Assembly: GCF_028285565.1 (NCBI RefSeq)
Contig: NZ_JANQOY010000043.1
Location: forward strand, 1 to 37,025
DNA: 37,025 nt
Reading direction: 5' to 3'
Source: Acaryochloris sp. IP29b_bin.148
GTDB taxonomy: Bacteria > Cyanobacteriota > Cyanobacteriia > Thermosynechococcales > Thermosynechococcaceae
The notes under the pieces are model-generated. The model searched no databases. It saw only the letters and a list, made by a program, of their open reading frames with translations, and was not told the DNA's origin. Each line of letters starts with the position of its first letter. Within the stretch, counting starts at the first letter, position 1. The position numbers and the translations under genes were made by a program. Shown in pieces: positions 1 through 8,548 of the stretch.

Positions 1-1
1 C

Positions 2-127
2 CAGTTGTCCTCTCAGATAGCTCCATTACTCAACTCGGAGGGCATGGCTTTCCAAGACTTTGCCATTTGGGGGGCGGCACGATTAATTGAGATTCAACAT
101 CATCTTGTCTGGAGGGATGAAAGATAA
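2..127 (+). CDS. 3' end of an unrecognised gene (partial)
   Basis: A reading frame is open from the window edge to TAA at 125-127, giving about 41 residues that end ...HHLVWRDER. The composition is protein-like (mixed hydrophobic/charged, with a helix-like stretch FQDFAIWGAARLIEI). The start lies outside the window, so family and function cannot be assigned. It could be a chance open frame, but length and composition favour a genuine C-terminus. Confidence 0.4.
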   Translation, partial: QLSSQIAPLLNSEGMAFQDFAIWGAARLIEIQHHLVWRDER

Positions 128-371
128 GCTAGAAATAATCGATACTCATAGAGATGATGCTTTTCCTATAAACGTCTGTTATATCAAAGCTCTCAAGTTT
201 GTTTGATCTCATCAACTACAGATATTGACTTCTCAGTACAATTAAGAATGGTGTCTCAAAAAATGTCTGACTATGTCTCAAGTGATAGCTCAAAAGAAAG
301 CGTTTTCTTGCCCCGTTGGTGCCAATTTGCGCCAGGTTTTGTAAGTAGATCTTTACAATGGTCAATCGCGA
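128..371. other. Non-coding spacer
   Basis: No convincing gene. It contains ATGTCT-type short repeats (around 250-282) and one arm (GGTGCCAAT, 318-326) of a widely spaced 9-bp inverted repeat whose partner (ATTGGCACC) is at 390-398. I cannot assign a function to either. Confidence 0.4.
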
Positions 372-482
372 TTAATTAACTGTAATAGCATTGGCACCTG
401 TGGGACTTGTGCCGTGGCCATTATAGGTGAAGTACCCGAGGAAAATTGACGCGATCTGATCTGCCTCTTGTTCAAACAGCAT
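372..482 (-). CDS. Possible 36-aa ORF just downstream of the PIN toxin
   Basis: An ATG at 482 opens a frame of 36 codons ending in TAA at 372-374. The product starts MLFEQEADQIASIFLG and ends NAITVN. It begins 10 bp after the toxin stop, so it could be co-transcribed, but no ribosome-binding site is visible. It may be the surviving tail of a decayed gene rather than a functional peptide. No family is recognised. Confidence 0.2.
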   Translation of the reverse strand: MLFEQEADQIASIFLGYFTYNGHGTSPTGANAITVN

Positions 483-492
483 TCAGTCGTTT

Positions 493-927
493 TTAAGAAG
501 AAACTGTCCAATCTTCAATCGTCAAGCCTACAACTTTACTAAAGTCTCGATGATTGCGAGTCAACAAAATGAATTGCTGAGACAAGGCAATTGCAGCAAT
601 CCGAGCATCCATTTTTGCTAACTGCAGGCGTTGAAGTTCCAGGGCAGAATAGGCTAAAGCTGCATGTTCATCAAACGCAATCATCGGTAACCCCTTGAAA
701 TCACTCACCAGTCGCGCCATCATGCCATAGCCTTTTACCACCTCACTCAGGGAACGCGCACGATTGGTATAGGCGTGGCAACCCAGCATCTGTTCATGAA
801 ACGTCACGATTGATATCGCAAAGTCTGATAGCGGGTGTTGAGCCATTCGTCTGGAAAGATTAACGTAACTGTCACCTGTCTGGCGTTGGAGAATACTCAA
901 GTGGTCGGTATCGAGCAGATATCTCAT
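493..927 (-). CDS. vapC: PIN-domain toxin (VapC-like ribonuclease)
   Basis: A 144-aa protein of normal length for a VapC toxin. PIN nucleases of this type cleave RNA using Mg2+ bound by clustered acidic residues. Visible candidates are D6 in LLDTDHLS, E45 in TFHEQMLG, D107 in KMDARIAAIA, and D128 in TRNHRDF. The KMDARIAAIAL and ILLTRNHRDF motifs are classic for the family. Its ATG overlaps the upstream gene's stop by four bases (ATGA), as expected for a translationally coupled toxin-antitoxin pair. Toxicity is inferred from family and arrangement. The domain call is secure. Confidence 0.9.
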   Translation of the reverse strand: MRYLLDTDHLSILQRQTGDSYVNLSRRMAQHPLSDFAISIVTFHEQMLGCHAYTNRARSLSEVVKGYGMMARLVSDFKGLPMIAFDEHAALAYSALELQRLQLAKMDARIAAIALSQQFILLTRNHRDFSKVVGLTIEDWTVSS

Positions 928-1139
928 CCCTCATCTAGAGTTTCAAGCACCGACTCATCACCCTGGCGAACAGCTTGTCCATACGCAAGTACTTCTTCAA
1001 ACGCAGGCTCATCCTTGAAAGACCCTGTGATATTTTGTAGCCAACTGTCTTGCTGAGAAAGGGCAGTTTGTTTTTGTAACTCAGTGATGGCGGCTTCTAC
1101 TACTGCTAGCCGTTCCTCTAAAGAAGTATTGCGTTCCAT
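924..1139 (-). CDS. Small antitoxin partner of the PIN toxin
   Basis: A 71-aa acidic protein directly upstream of, and overlapping by 4 bp, the PIN toxin. The ATG at 1139 is preferred because GGAG lies 6 nt upstream; the in-frame GTG at 1142 is too close. Residues ~6-30 (SLEERLAVVEAAITELQKQ) look like a short coiled coil, followed by a WLQNITGSF...FEEVLAYGQ segment of the kind that wraps the toxin. No AbrB, ribbon-helix-helix or Phd DNA-binding domain is recognisable, so autoregulation may differ from classical VapB. Assignment as antitoxin rests on position and size. Confidence 0.75.
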   Translation of the reverse strand: MERNTSLEERLAVVEAAITELQKQTALSQQDSWLQNITGSFKDEPAFEEVLAYGQAVRQGDESVLETLDEG

Positions 1140-1407
1140 CACTATCTCCTTAACTAGACCCCAGTATCAATTGACGAAATATGGCTTGTGGCCTTGATTC
1201 TAATCAATAATGACTGGGTTTGACGATATCAGCTCATCATTTAATCATTGAGGCATAATCGATATCGAAATTTGATAGGTTTTGGGGCCAGGGAACTTCC
1301 CCTGAATGGTCTTCCCATCCATAAAACGAATACAGAGACCCTGCGCTCTGACCTATCCTAAAGAGATATAGACCCAACCCTGACTGATATCTGCGGAGAA
1401 AAGAGCT

Positions 1408-2793
1408 ATGGCGACCCAAATCAATCTGTCCCCCCTGCAGGAATTGGTTGCCGCCCAAAGAAATTTTTTTGCCACTGAGCAGACTAAACCCTATGAGTTT
1501 CGCATTGCTCAGCTACAGAAACTACAGCAAGCCATTCTTGAGCGCAAAGACGCGATTGTCGATGCCGTTTTTGCAGACTTAGGTCGGCCAACCTTTGAAG
1601 CCTATTTTGAATTGGCAACATTATCAGAAATCAAGGTGGCCCTGAAACAGTTGGCGACTTGGATGAAGCCCCAGAAAGTCGCGGTTGGAGTGGATGTTTT
1701 TCCTGGAATTGGGTGGGTTCAACCAGACCCTCTTGGGGTTGTTTTGATTATTGGACCGTGGAATTATCCCTTTCAATTGATGATTTCTCCCTTAGTGGGT
1801 GCGATCGCAGCTGGAAACTGTGCCATTCTGAAACCTTCCGAACATGCTCCTCATACCTCAAAAGTCGTAGCAGAGTTAATCAATACCACCTTTCCTGAGA
1901 GCTATATTGTCGTGGTTGAGGGAGAAGCCGAAACCAGCAAACGTTTACTGGCAGAGAAGTTTGATCACATTCTGTTTACCGGAGGCACGGCCATTGGTCG
2001 GGAAGTGATGAAAGCCGCCGCAGAGCATTTAACGCCTGTCACCCTAGAACTAGGTGGAAAAAGTCCTTGTATTATTGACGACGATATTCATATTGAACAT
2101 GCGGCCAAGCGAGTGGCCTGGGGAAAATTTATTAATGCGGGCCAAACCTGTATTGCCCCTGATTATTTACTGATTCAGCGCAGCATCAAAGCGGAATTTT
2201 TAACCCATCTCAAACAAGCTCTTCGCACTTTTTATGGTGATCAGCCTGAGACGAGTCCTGACTATGGCCGGATTATTCACCAACGTCATTTCAATCGACT
2301 GGCCTCGTTTTTAGACAACGGTCAAACCCTTGTCGGCGGGCAAACCGATCCAGACACTCGCTTTATTGCCCCCACGCTCTTAGATCAGATCACCTGGGAT
2401 GATCCGATCATGAAAGACGAAATTTTCGGTCCAATTTTGCCGATATTGACCTACGACAGCCTGGATGATGCGATCGCACAAGTGAACGCTCACCCCAAGC
2501 CGTTGGCTCTATACTTTTTTTCCAAAAATAAACAGAAGCAGCAGCAAGTCCTCAACTCGACTTCTTCGGGTGGCGTTTGTATCAACGATACGGTTTTGCA
2601 ATTTAGTCAAAGCACCTTACCGTTTGGAGGCGTGGGCAATAGCGGTATTGGCAGATATCACGGTAAAGCGAGCTTCGATACTTTCTCCCATTCCAAAAGT
2701 GTTTTAAAGCGATCCTTTTGGCTAGATTTAAATTGGCGTTATGCGCCCTATACGACGAAAGGCTTGAATCTTGTCAAACGCATGATTACCTGA
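1408..2793 (+). CDS. NAD(P)-dependent aldehyde dehydrogenase (class 3-like)
   Basis: A 461-aa cytosolic or membrane-associated ALDH, the length of class-3 enzymes and shorter than most ~500-aa ALDHs. It oxidises aldehydes to carboxylic acids. The oxyanion-hole Asn is N119 (GPWNYP), the coenzyme-contact Lys K142 (LKPSE), the general base E214 (LELGGKSP), and the nucleophile C248 (NAGQTCIAP). The coenzyme loop FTGGTAIG is at 190-197. Cyanobacterial homologues have been linked to long-chain fatty aldehyde and apocarotenal oxidation; the substrate here is inference. GGAG lies 9 nt before the ATG. It stands alone, convergent with the DUF29 gene. Confidence 0.95.
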   Translation: MATQINLSPLQELVAAQRNFFATEQTKPYEFRIAQLQKLQQAILERKDAIVDAVFADLGRPTFEAYFELATLSEIKVALKQLATWMKPQKVAVGVDVFPGIGWVQPDPLGVVLIIGPWNYPFQLMISPLVGAIAAGNCAILKPSEHAPHTSKVVAELINTTFPESYIVVVEGEAETSKRLLAEKFDHILFTGGTAIGREVMKAAAEHLTPVTLELGGKSPCIIDDDIHIEHAAKRVAWGKFINAGQTCIAPDYLLIQRSIKAEFLTHLKQALRTFYGDQPETSPDYGRIIHQRHFNRLASFLDNGQTLVGGQTDPDTRFIAPTLLDQITWDDPIMKDEIFGPILPILTYDSLDDAIAQVNAHPKPLALYFFSKNKQKQQQVLNSTSSGGVCINDTVLQFSQSTLPFGGVGNSGIGRYHGKASFDTFSHSKSVLKRSFWLDLNWRYAPYTTKGLNLVKRMIT

Positions 2794-2881
2794 TGGATTG
2801 TGCTTCAACTGGGGTTATATGGCTGGCTGAACGAACCACGCTCACATAGGTGTAGCCATCCCCGTGATTCGATTCCACGCA

Positions 2882-3403
2882 TTATTGATCCACGATCGGC
2901 CAAAAGTCTGAGTCTAATACTTCCTCAGGTGTAAATGGGCAAGTCTCTGGAAATGTGCTGATCTCTAAGCTAGTTTGGTGGGCTGCTTGCTTTCTGGCAA
3001 CGCTGTATCGTTGCTCCAATACGTCTGTGTAATAATTCCTGAGACTGGGACTAGCTTCAAGGGAGACCTGAATGCGATCGCGATATTCATCAATTGTACT
3101 AATCCAGCTAAGCGTCTGTTTTTCAGGTTGATACTGCCATTTCAATAGATGCGCCAACAATACACTCAAGTTACTTTTGAGAGCATTCTTCTCGCTACGT
3201 CCCAAGCTTTCTAACTCTTCTACCAAGTTATGGATATCCAGCTCACCAAACTTTCCCCGCTTCAGTAGTTCAGCCGCTGTCTCGATCCACTGAATAAAAT
3301 CGACTTCGTACATTTGCTGATGAGATGCATGCGGATCCTTGACTGATTTTAGGCTGCCGCTTTTGCCTAATTGCTGAGATCTAGGGAGTTGAGTACCAGC
3401 CAT
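2882..3403 (-). CDS. DUF29 family protein (copy 1)
   Basis: A 173-aa member of the DUF29 family, which is abundant in cyanobacteria and has no settled function. Diagnostic segments are YEVDFIQWIETAAELLKRG, LVEELESLGRSEKNAL and LLKWQYQPE, then IDEYRDRIQ and a PSLRNYY motif. The start at 3403 (MAGTQLPRS) is chosen over the longer frame opening at 3436 because it matches the start of the paralogue at 31433 (MTSTQLPSS). The two copies are clearly related across their whole length but differ in the linker after the first ~15 residues, so they are old duplicates or separate acquisitions. Confidence 0.85.
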   Translation of the reverse strand: MAGTQLPRSQQLGKSGSLKSVKDPHASHQQMYEVDFIQWIETAAELLKRGKFGELDIHNLVEELESLGRSEKNALKSNLSVLLAHLLKWQYQPEKQTLSWISTIDEYRDRIQVSLEASPSLRNYYTDVLEQRYSVARKQAAHQTSLEISTFPETCPFTPEEVLDSDFWPIVDQ

Positions 3404-3549
3404 ACCTGCACCAAGAAGGTTGGACCATACCACCACTGTGGCATATTCGGCACTGCTAAGTTTCGGTAAGTTTTGACAACAATAATGCCAGAGTGGAATT
3501 CAGAAAAAGAATTGCGAATCGATGGGCTGTACATACCCTTCCTTTAGAT

Positions 3550-3888
3550 TTAGCAACCCCTGGGTGGATAGTAGAGAGTGGGACCTACATCTTCAGACCA
3601 CCAGCGAATCCAACCTTCATAGAACTTGAATGTCTCTTCAGTTCCACACAAATCACGGGGAATGCTAATTCTGACTCGCATCCAGTTTTTCTTGATCTCT
3701 AGCGGTTCAATGCCGTAGTCTCTGCCTGATAAATCTGACTCCAATGCGAAAACGGTGGGACTAGACGCACTAGGGTTGGACCTCAGCGTGATAGAAGGAG
3801 AGAGCTGTTCACGCTTGTACAAATGCCCTCTGTTGCGAGTCTGAGTCTTATCCACAGGTTGAAACACATCGCGCCAGTATTTCACCAC
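3550..3888 (-). pseudogene. C-terminal part of an interrupted lipoprotein gene
   Basis: A 112-codon open stretch that directly follows the TGA of the upstream 206-aa ORF in the same reading frame, with no bases between. Its only start candidates are GTG codons at 3888 and 3885, and no ribosome-binding site is positioned for them apart from coding sequence. The end (EGWIRWWSEDVGPTLYY) resembles the SH3-like close of the upstream half (EGWFQIQ...GTAWVNPDYL), so the two pieces probably formed one ~318-aa protein. Stop-codon readthrough or a sequencing error are alternatives. Confidence 0.55.
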
Positions 3889-4509
3889 TCAAGAATGTTG
3901 CTGTTGCAAATAATCTGGATTCACCCAGGCTGTTCCATCGAGATCGCCTTCAGGGTGACCGTATTGAATTTGAAACCACCCCTCGGGGGATGCTTGTAAA
4001 ACGATAAAAGCGTAAGTTTTGTTGGATGTTTGTACTAGATTGGGCTCAAATTCTAAAAATTGGGCTTTAGAACCCGATAAATCGACGACCCATTTTCCTG
4101 TCAGCACTCCCCACCATTTGCCTTGTGCAGAATCATATAACGATAAGCAAAGCCGATTTAGCCACTCATCGCCAGGATAATGAACAGGTAGAGTGTTCGA
4201 GGAATGATCTGAGTGTAGGCGACGTTTAACCAAAAAAGCGATACCCCAATTCGGCTGGGCAGGTTTCCAGTTGTAGCTTTCACCAGGGGACGTTGGTAAT
4301 GTACTTTTGTCCCAAGAACACTTCAGGACATCAGTCTCTTCTGCAATAGATCGAGGAGAGTGAGGTTGCTCTGCTTGTTCATCATCAGAGATAGGAACAG
4401 TATTTGGGCTTGAACCCTTATCACAAGCTATAGAAAGCAGTGCCAAGCTAAGCAATACACGAACGAAACGGTATTCATAACAGTTTCGTATCGTTAGAAG
4501 CCTCAGCAT
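3889..4509 (-). CDS. Putative lipoprotein with SH3-like C-terminus, possibly truncated
   Basis: A 206-aa protein with a hydrophobic N-terminal stretch ending in a lipobox-like LLSIAC at about residues 24-29, predicting lipid attachment at the cysteine and export to the periplasmic face. A low-complexity acidic linker follows, then a globular part ending EGWFQIQYGHPEGDLDGTAW, typical of SH3-like bacterial domains. No specific family is recognised. The TGA at 3889-3891 is followed immediately by a further 112 sense codons in the same frame, so this is probably the 5' part of a broken gene. It lies 55 bp upstream of the gyrA stop on the opposite side of that gene's end. Confidence 0.6.
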   Translation of the reverse strand: MLRLLTIRNCYEYRFVRVLLSLALLSIACDKGSSPNTVPISDDEQAEQPHSPRSIAEETDVLKCSWDKSTLPTSPGESYNWKPAQPNWGIAFLVKRRLHSDHSSNTLPVHYPGDEWLNRLCLSLYDSAQGKWWGVLTGKWVVDLSGSKAQFLEFEPNLVQTSNKTYAFIVLQASPEGWFQIQYGHPEGDLDGTAWVNPDYLQQQHS

Positions 4510-4564
4510 CTAATTATCCACAGCTGCCTTGAGATATGAGTCTAGAATCATCGTTGCCAGTGAA

Positions 4565-7183
4565 TTATTCTAGCTCTGTCTCTCCTTCTTCTTCATCCGA
4601 TAGATCTTCGGGGGGCACTAAAGCCACTGCTGCGATATAGTCATCATCATCCAATCTTTGGACTCTAACGCCTGTCGCAGCCCGTGACTGGGATGAAATA
4701 TCTGTTACTGCTTGTCGAATAACAATCCCTCGGCTAGTGACCAACATCAGTTCATCTTCAGCATTGACGATCCGTAGTGCGGCTAACTGATCGGGAGTTT
4801 TCAGCTTTTTGAACTTAGTTGCGGTGACCCCTTTACCGGCCCGATTCTGGAGTCGGAATTGGGCGACAGGAACTCGCTTGCCATAACCATAGGTCGTGAT
4901 TACCAATACCCAAGGACCCGGCTGTTCAACGGTTTCAGACTCTTCTTCGTTGCCGTCATCTTCGACTAAAACATCTGGATCATCCGCCTCTTCGTCTTCC
5001 GCGTCCGTTGCATTGCCTAAGGTTTCCACAACGGCACTAGATAGAATGTCCATACCTATAAATTCATCACCTTCCCGCAGACGCATGGCCCGCACCCCTC
5101 GCGTGGCTCGTCCCAAGGGTCGAAGCTGCTGATGATCCGCTCGGAAATGGATAGACATGCCTCGGCGAGAGCCGATCACAATACTGTCTTCTGCTCGGGT
5201 CAATCGTACCCAGCGCAGCAAATCTCCTTCTTCTAGGGAAATAGCGATTAAGCCATTGGCCCGAATATTGCTAAAGGCAGCCAAGGCCGTTTTCTTAATA
5301 AAGCCGCCGCCCGTCATCATCACCAAATATTCGTCTTCGCTAAACTCGCTGACGGGGATAACGGAGGTAATTTTTTCTTCTCGGGGAATGGGTAAAAGCT
5401 GGACTAAAGGCACACCCCTAGCCGTGCGGGAACTAACGGGGATTTGGTAGGCGCGCAGGCAGTAGACGACGCCGCGATCGCTAAAAAATAACACGCTGTC
5501 ATGGTCACAGCAGCCAAAGAAATGCTCAACCGCATCATCTTCCTTAATTTTGGCTCCGGCTCGACCTCGGGTGGCTCGGCTTTGAGCATTAAAAGTATCC
5601 ACGGGCATCCGCTTCACATAGCCCTGCTCTGTCACCAAAATCACGGCCTGATCGTTAGCAATTAGATCAATGTCGTCTAGATCGGCCAGATTAGCCTCAA
5701 TTAAGGTGCGACGAGGGCTGGCAAATTTGGCTTTAAGTTCAGTGACTTCCGTTTCGATAATTTCTAGCACGCGTTCGCGACGGGCCAGAATATCTTCTAG
5801 ATCAGCGATTCGCTCTTGTAAGTCCTGGTGTTCTCGCTCAATTTTTTCCGCTTCTAAAGCAGTGAGTCGGCGGAGCTGCATTTGCAGGATGGCATCGGCT
5901 TGAGTGTCAGACAGGCCAAATCCATCCATTAGTTCTTGACGAGCCACTGCGGAATCTGCCGCTTGACGGATCAGTTGAATCACTGCATCTAGATTTTCTA
6001 AAGCAATCAGCAGTCCCTGTAAAAGATGATCACGTTCTTGGGCTTTGCGCAGCTGAAAACGGGTGCGACGTATGATCGCATCTTCCCGGAACTCCAAAAA
6101 GACGCTCAAGAACTGCCTCAGGGTAAGAAGCTGCGGATCGCCGCCCACTAGCGCCAACATATTGGCTCCAAAATTCGTTTGGATGGGGGTTTGTTTATAG
6201 AGATTGTTAAGAACCACCTGGGGATAGGCATCCCGTTTCAGTTCAATTACAATTCGCATCCCGTCGCGATCGCTCTCATCGCGAATATCGGAAATGCCTT
6301 CTAGGCGCTTGTCATTAACGTTCTCAGCAATCCGCTCAATCAGAGCTGCTTTGTTGGTCTGAAACGGCAACTCTGTGATGATAATGGCTTCCCGATCAGG
6401 CCGCCCGGTTTGTTCTAGGGTTTCAATCTCAGCCACTCCACGCATGGTGATAGAGCCACGACCGGTGGTATAGGCTTCACGAATGCCAGCTGTGCCTAAA
6501 ATTCGGCCTCCTGTAGGAAAATCGGGACCTGGAATGATTTTCATCAACTCCAGATCGGTAATCTCAGGATTATGAATAAGAGCCACTAGGCCATCAATGA
6601 CTTCTCCTAGGTTATGAGGCGGAATATTGGTCGCCATGCCCACCGCAATCCCTGAAGACCCGTTGATTAAAAGTTGAGGGATACGAGCAGGTAAAACGAG
6701 AGGTTCTTGCTGCGACCCATCAAAGTTATCACCAAAGTCAACGGTTTCTTGCTCAATATCGGGGAGAAGCGAGTCTGTACTGAGAGCTTGTAAGCGACAT
6801 TCTGTATATCGCATGGCTGCTGGTGGATCGTTATCAATCGATCCAAAGTTGCCATGACCGTTAATCAAAGGCATGCGCATGGAGAAGTCTTGCGCCATAC
6901 GCACTAAGGCGTCATATACCGCCGTATCACCATGGGGATGATATTTACCCAATACTTCCCCAACCACACGGGCGCATTTTCGGAAGGGACGATCAGGGGT
7001 TAAACCTAACTCATACATGGCGTATAAGATACGTCGGTGCACGGGTTTGAGGCCATCTCTAGCATCTGGCAAGGCCCGACCAACAATGACGCTCATGGCG
7101 TATTCCAGGTAAGAGCGCGACATCTCATCCCGTAGATCTGTGAGAATAATCCGCTCTTGCGCTGGATCAGAGGAGAAGGTCAT
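4565..7183 (-). CDS. gyrA: DNA gyrase / type IIA topoisomerase subunit A
   Basis: An 872-aa subunit A of a type IIA topoisomerase, the DNA-cleaving and -wrapping subunit that works with GyrB to introduce negative supercoils. The catalytic tyrosine is Y126 (AMRYTECRL). The quinolone-pocket region reads [10 protein letters not shown], with Thr87 where E. coli has Ser83. The C-terminal beta-pinwheel carries an acidic insertion (about residues 735-760, rich in D/E) and ends in an acidic tail. At the position of the canonical GyrA-box (Q[RK]RGG[RK]G), this protein has QSRATRG, so the box is degenerate. Cyanobacteria often carry two subunit-A paralogues, so a topoisomerase IV role cannot be excluded. 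Confidence 0.93.
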   Translation of the reverse strand: MTFSSDPAQERIILTDLRDEMSRSYLEYAMSVIVGRALPDARDGLKPVHRRILYAMYELGLTPDRPFRKCARVVGEVLGKYHPHGDTAVYDALVRMAQDFSMRMPLINGHGNFGSIDNDPPAAMRYTECRLQALSTDSLLPDIEQETVDFGDNFDGSQQEPLVLPARIPQLLINGSSGIAVGMATNIPPHNLGEVIDGLVALIHNPEITDLELMKIIPGPDFPTGGRILGTAGIREAYTTGRGSITMRGVAEIETLEQTGRPDREAIIITELPFQTNKAALIERIAENVNDKRLEGISDIRDESDRDGMRIVIELKRDAYPQVVLNNLYKQTPIQTNFGANMLALVGGDPQLLTLRQFLSVFLEFREDAIIRRTRFQLRKAQERDHLLQGLLIALENLDAVIQLIRQAADSAVARQELMDGFGLSDTQADAILQMQLRRLTALEAEKIEREHQDLQERIADLEDILARRERVLEIIETEVTELKAKFASPRRTLIEANLADLDDIDLIANDQAVILVTEQGYVKRMPVDTFNAQSRATRGRAGAKIKEDDAVEHFFGCCDHDSVLFFSDRGVVYCLRAYQIPVSSRTARGVPLVQLLPIPREEKITSVIPVSEFSEDEYLVMMTGGGFIKKTALAAFSNIRANGLIAISLEEGDLLRWVRLTRAEDSIVIGSRRGMSIHFRADHQQLRPLGRATRGVRAMRLREGDEFIGMDILSSAVVETLGNATDAEDEEADDPDVLVEDDGNEEESETVEQPGPWVLVITTYGYGKRVPVAQFRLQNRAGKGVTATKFKKLKTPDQLAALRIVNAEDELMLVTSRGIVIRQAVTDISSQSRAATGVRVQRLDDDDYIAAVALVPPEDLSDEEEGETELE

Positions 7184-7722
7184 ATCGTTTGAAATACTCC
7201 TAAAAACGTGCTTAGTCGAGAAATAGCTTTAACAATAACGACTTGCCCTTAATATCATTAAAAAAATGAGCTATTTACCCCTGATTGCATCGTTTATTTT
7301 ATCATATTTTGATACTTGACTGTGGTCTAAAGGTCGCGAGTAGCGATCCATCAAGTGCTTTGGTGGCTATACTTTCAAAGATTATTAATTCAACGAGTAC
7401 TGATAGGTGAATTGATCTACTCAGCATCCGGAAACAAGCAGACGATTTTGACAAAGATTTGGGGAGTGATGATTGTTTTTGGGGCCAGACGGATTGATGG
7501 CATTGCCACAGAAAAGCATCTGTTTTCGAGCATTTTAGCTGATTATGCCTAATATCGAACTGCCAATCCAGATCATCCTGGGAGCATGGCATGATCTGGA
7601 TTGGAACCGCTTACTCAGATTCGATGTCGTGAGGGTTGAGATTCAGCATCAATAAACAGCAGCCGGTGTGATAAGTGCCTCGTCATAATCCTTGTGAGGG
7701 TCCAACTGAAATGAAATAATCT
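7184..7722. other. Intergenic region upstream of gyrA
   Basis: A 539-bp region between the DUF3386 stop and the gyrA start, both genes on the minus strand. It should hold the gyrA promoter; the 7255-7310 segment is AT-rich. Short open frames on both strands around 7300-7590 show no recognisable family or ribosome-binding site. A perfect 14-bp hairpin is the only strong structure and is listed separately. Confidence 0.5.
7563..7604. terminator. Strong hairpin, possible terminator or processing site
   Basis: Perfect inverted repeat with 14-bp arms (CCAATCCAGATCAT at 7563-7576 and its exact complement at 7591-7604) around a 14-nt loop. It lies 120 bp past the DUF3386 stop and 380 bp before gyrA. 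No T-tract follows on either strand, so it is not a textbook intrinsic terminator. A processed 3' end or a small-RNA fold is equally possible. Confidence 0.5.
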
Positions 7723-8373
7723 CTAAACTGCAGCAGGTTGCAACAGTTTGACGTTGGAAAATTGAATATCTGTGAGGGTGGTTTCACCTTGTTCATGGGT
7801 GCGAACCACTTGCCGAGTCATAATGAAATAGTTGCCTACAGGTTCATAGGTATCTTCAAATTCCATTTGTCGAATAATCTCGTTGGTTTTGGGGTTGCGA
7901 AAGACCACAGAATAGATAGCTGAGATATACCCTGAACCGGTTTCCAAACTTTTTTTATGATGAATAATAAATGCCATCCGACCCATTACTCGACTGACGA
8001 GAGAGATCTGATTCTCACGAACGCGATAGTTCGATCCCATCGCATCTCCCTCGACAATGATCTCTTGGGAGCCTGAGGAATCGAGCTTACCTAAGGTGAA
8101 CTTGCTGGACCCGTGAGCTTTCTCAAAGGGGGTACGTTTGCGATGGGTAATCACGTCTCGCATTTGCGTATACAGAGACTCTTGTACCGTTTCGTTGTCG
8201 ACCTCTGTAACCTCAACACTCAGATCTGAAGTCACCTGAATCGTGCCAGTGTGTGTGTCATTGGCTTGTCTCAGTTCGACATCGGCGATGTAGCCTGGAA
8301 AATCGCTATCCCAGGTGTAACGATTCTCATAAGCTGCACGAAACAGATCACGAGCTGGGGTCTGAGCGGCCAT
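7723..8373 (-). CDS. DUF3386 family protein
   Basis: A 216-aa protein of the DUF3386 family, conserved in cyanobacteria and photosynthetic eukaryotes, with no established function. It begins MAAQTPARDLFRAAYENRY, followed by strand-rich segments such as GYIADVELRQ and FEDTYEPVGNYFIMTRQ, consistent with a single lipocalin- or CpeT-like beta-rich fold (inference). The start at 8373 is preferred over the in-frame ATG-like opening at 8403 because homologues begin near AQTPARDLF and GGAG lies 10 nt upstream. No signal peptide or membrane segment is seen. It appears to be transcribed alone. Confidence 0.8.
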   Translation of the reverse strand: MAAQTPARDLFRAAYENRYTWDSDFPGYIADVELRQANDTHTGTIQVTSDLSVEVTEVDNETVQESLYTQMRDVITHRKRTPFEKAHGSSKFTLGKLDSSGSQEIIVEGDAMGSNYRVRENQISLVSRVMGRMAFIIHHKKSLETGSGYISAIYSVVFRNPKTNEIIRQMEFEDTYEPVGNYFIMTRQVVRTHEQGETTLTDIQFSNVKLLQPAAV

Positions 8374-8548
8374 TACATGAAGTCTCCTTACTGTGATTCG
8401 CAACCTAGACTTGTATCCAGTCTAGACTAAACATTTGCTCAACCAACGTCATTATGGCATTTGAAGGAGTCATATCTCTAGGGTGTTGTCGGTGATTCAG
8501 CTCAACCGATTACGTCAAGAATCTATCTGAGAGGGGAACCTCAGTATT

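Noticed and set aside
318..398. 9-bp inverted repeat GGTGCCAAT/ATTGGCACC with a 63-bp gap
   Set aside because: Short and widely spaced; may be chance, and there is no transposase or duplication nearby.
1237..1458. 73-aa minus-strand ORF over the aldehyde dehydrogenase start
   Set aside because: It overlaps a strong gene's start, has no ribosome-binding site, and its composition is not protein-like.
7302..7592. 96-aa minus-strand ORF and overlapping plus-strand ORF upstream of gyrA
   Set aside because: Neither shows a family signature or start signal, and both overlap the hairpin or the gyrA leader.
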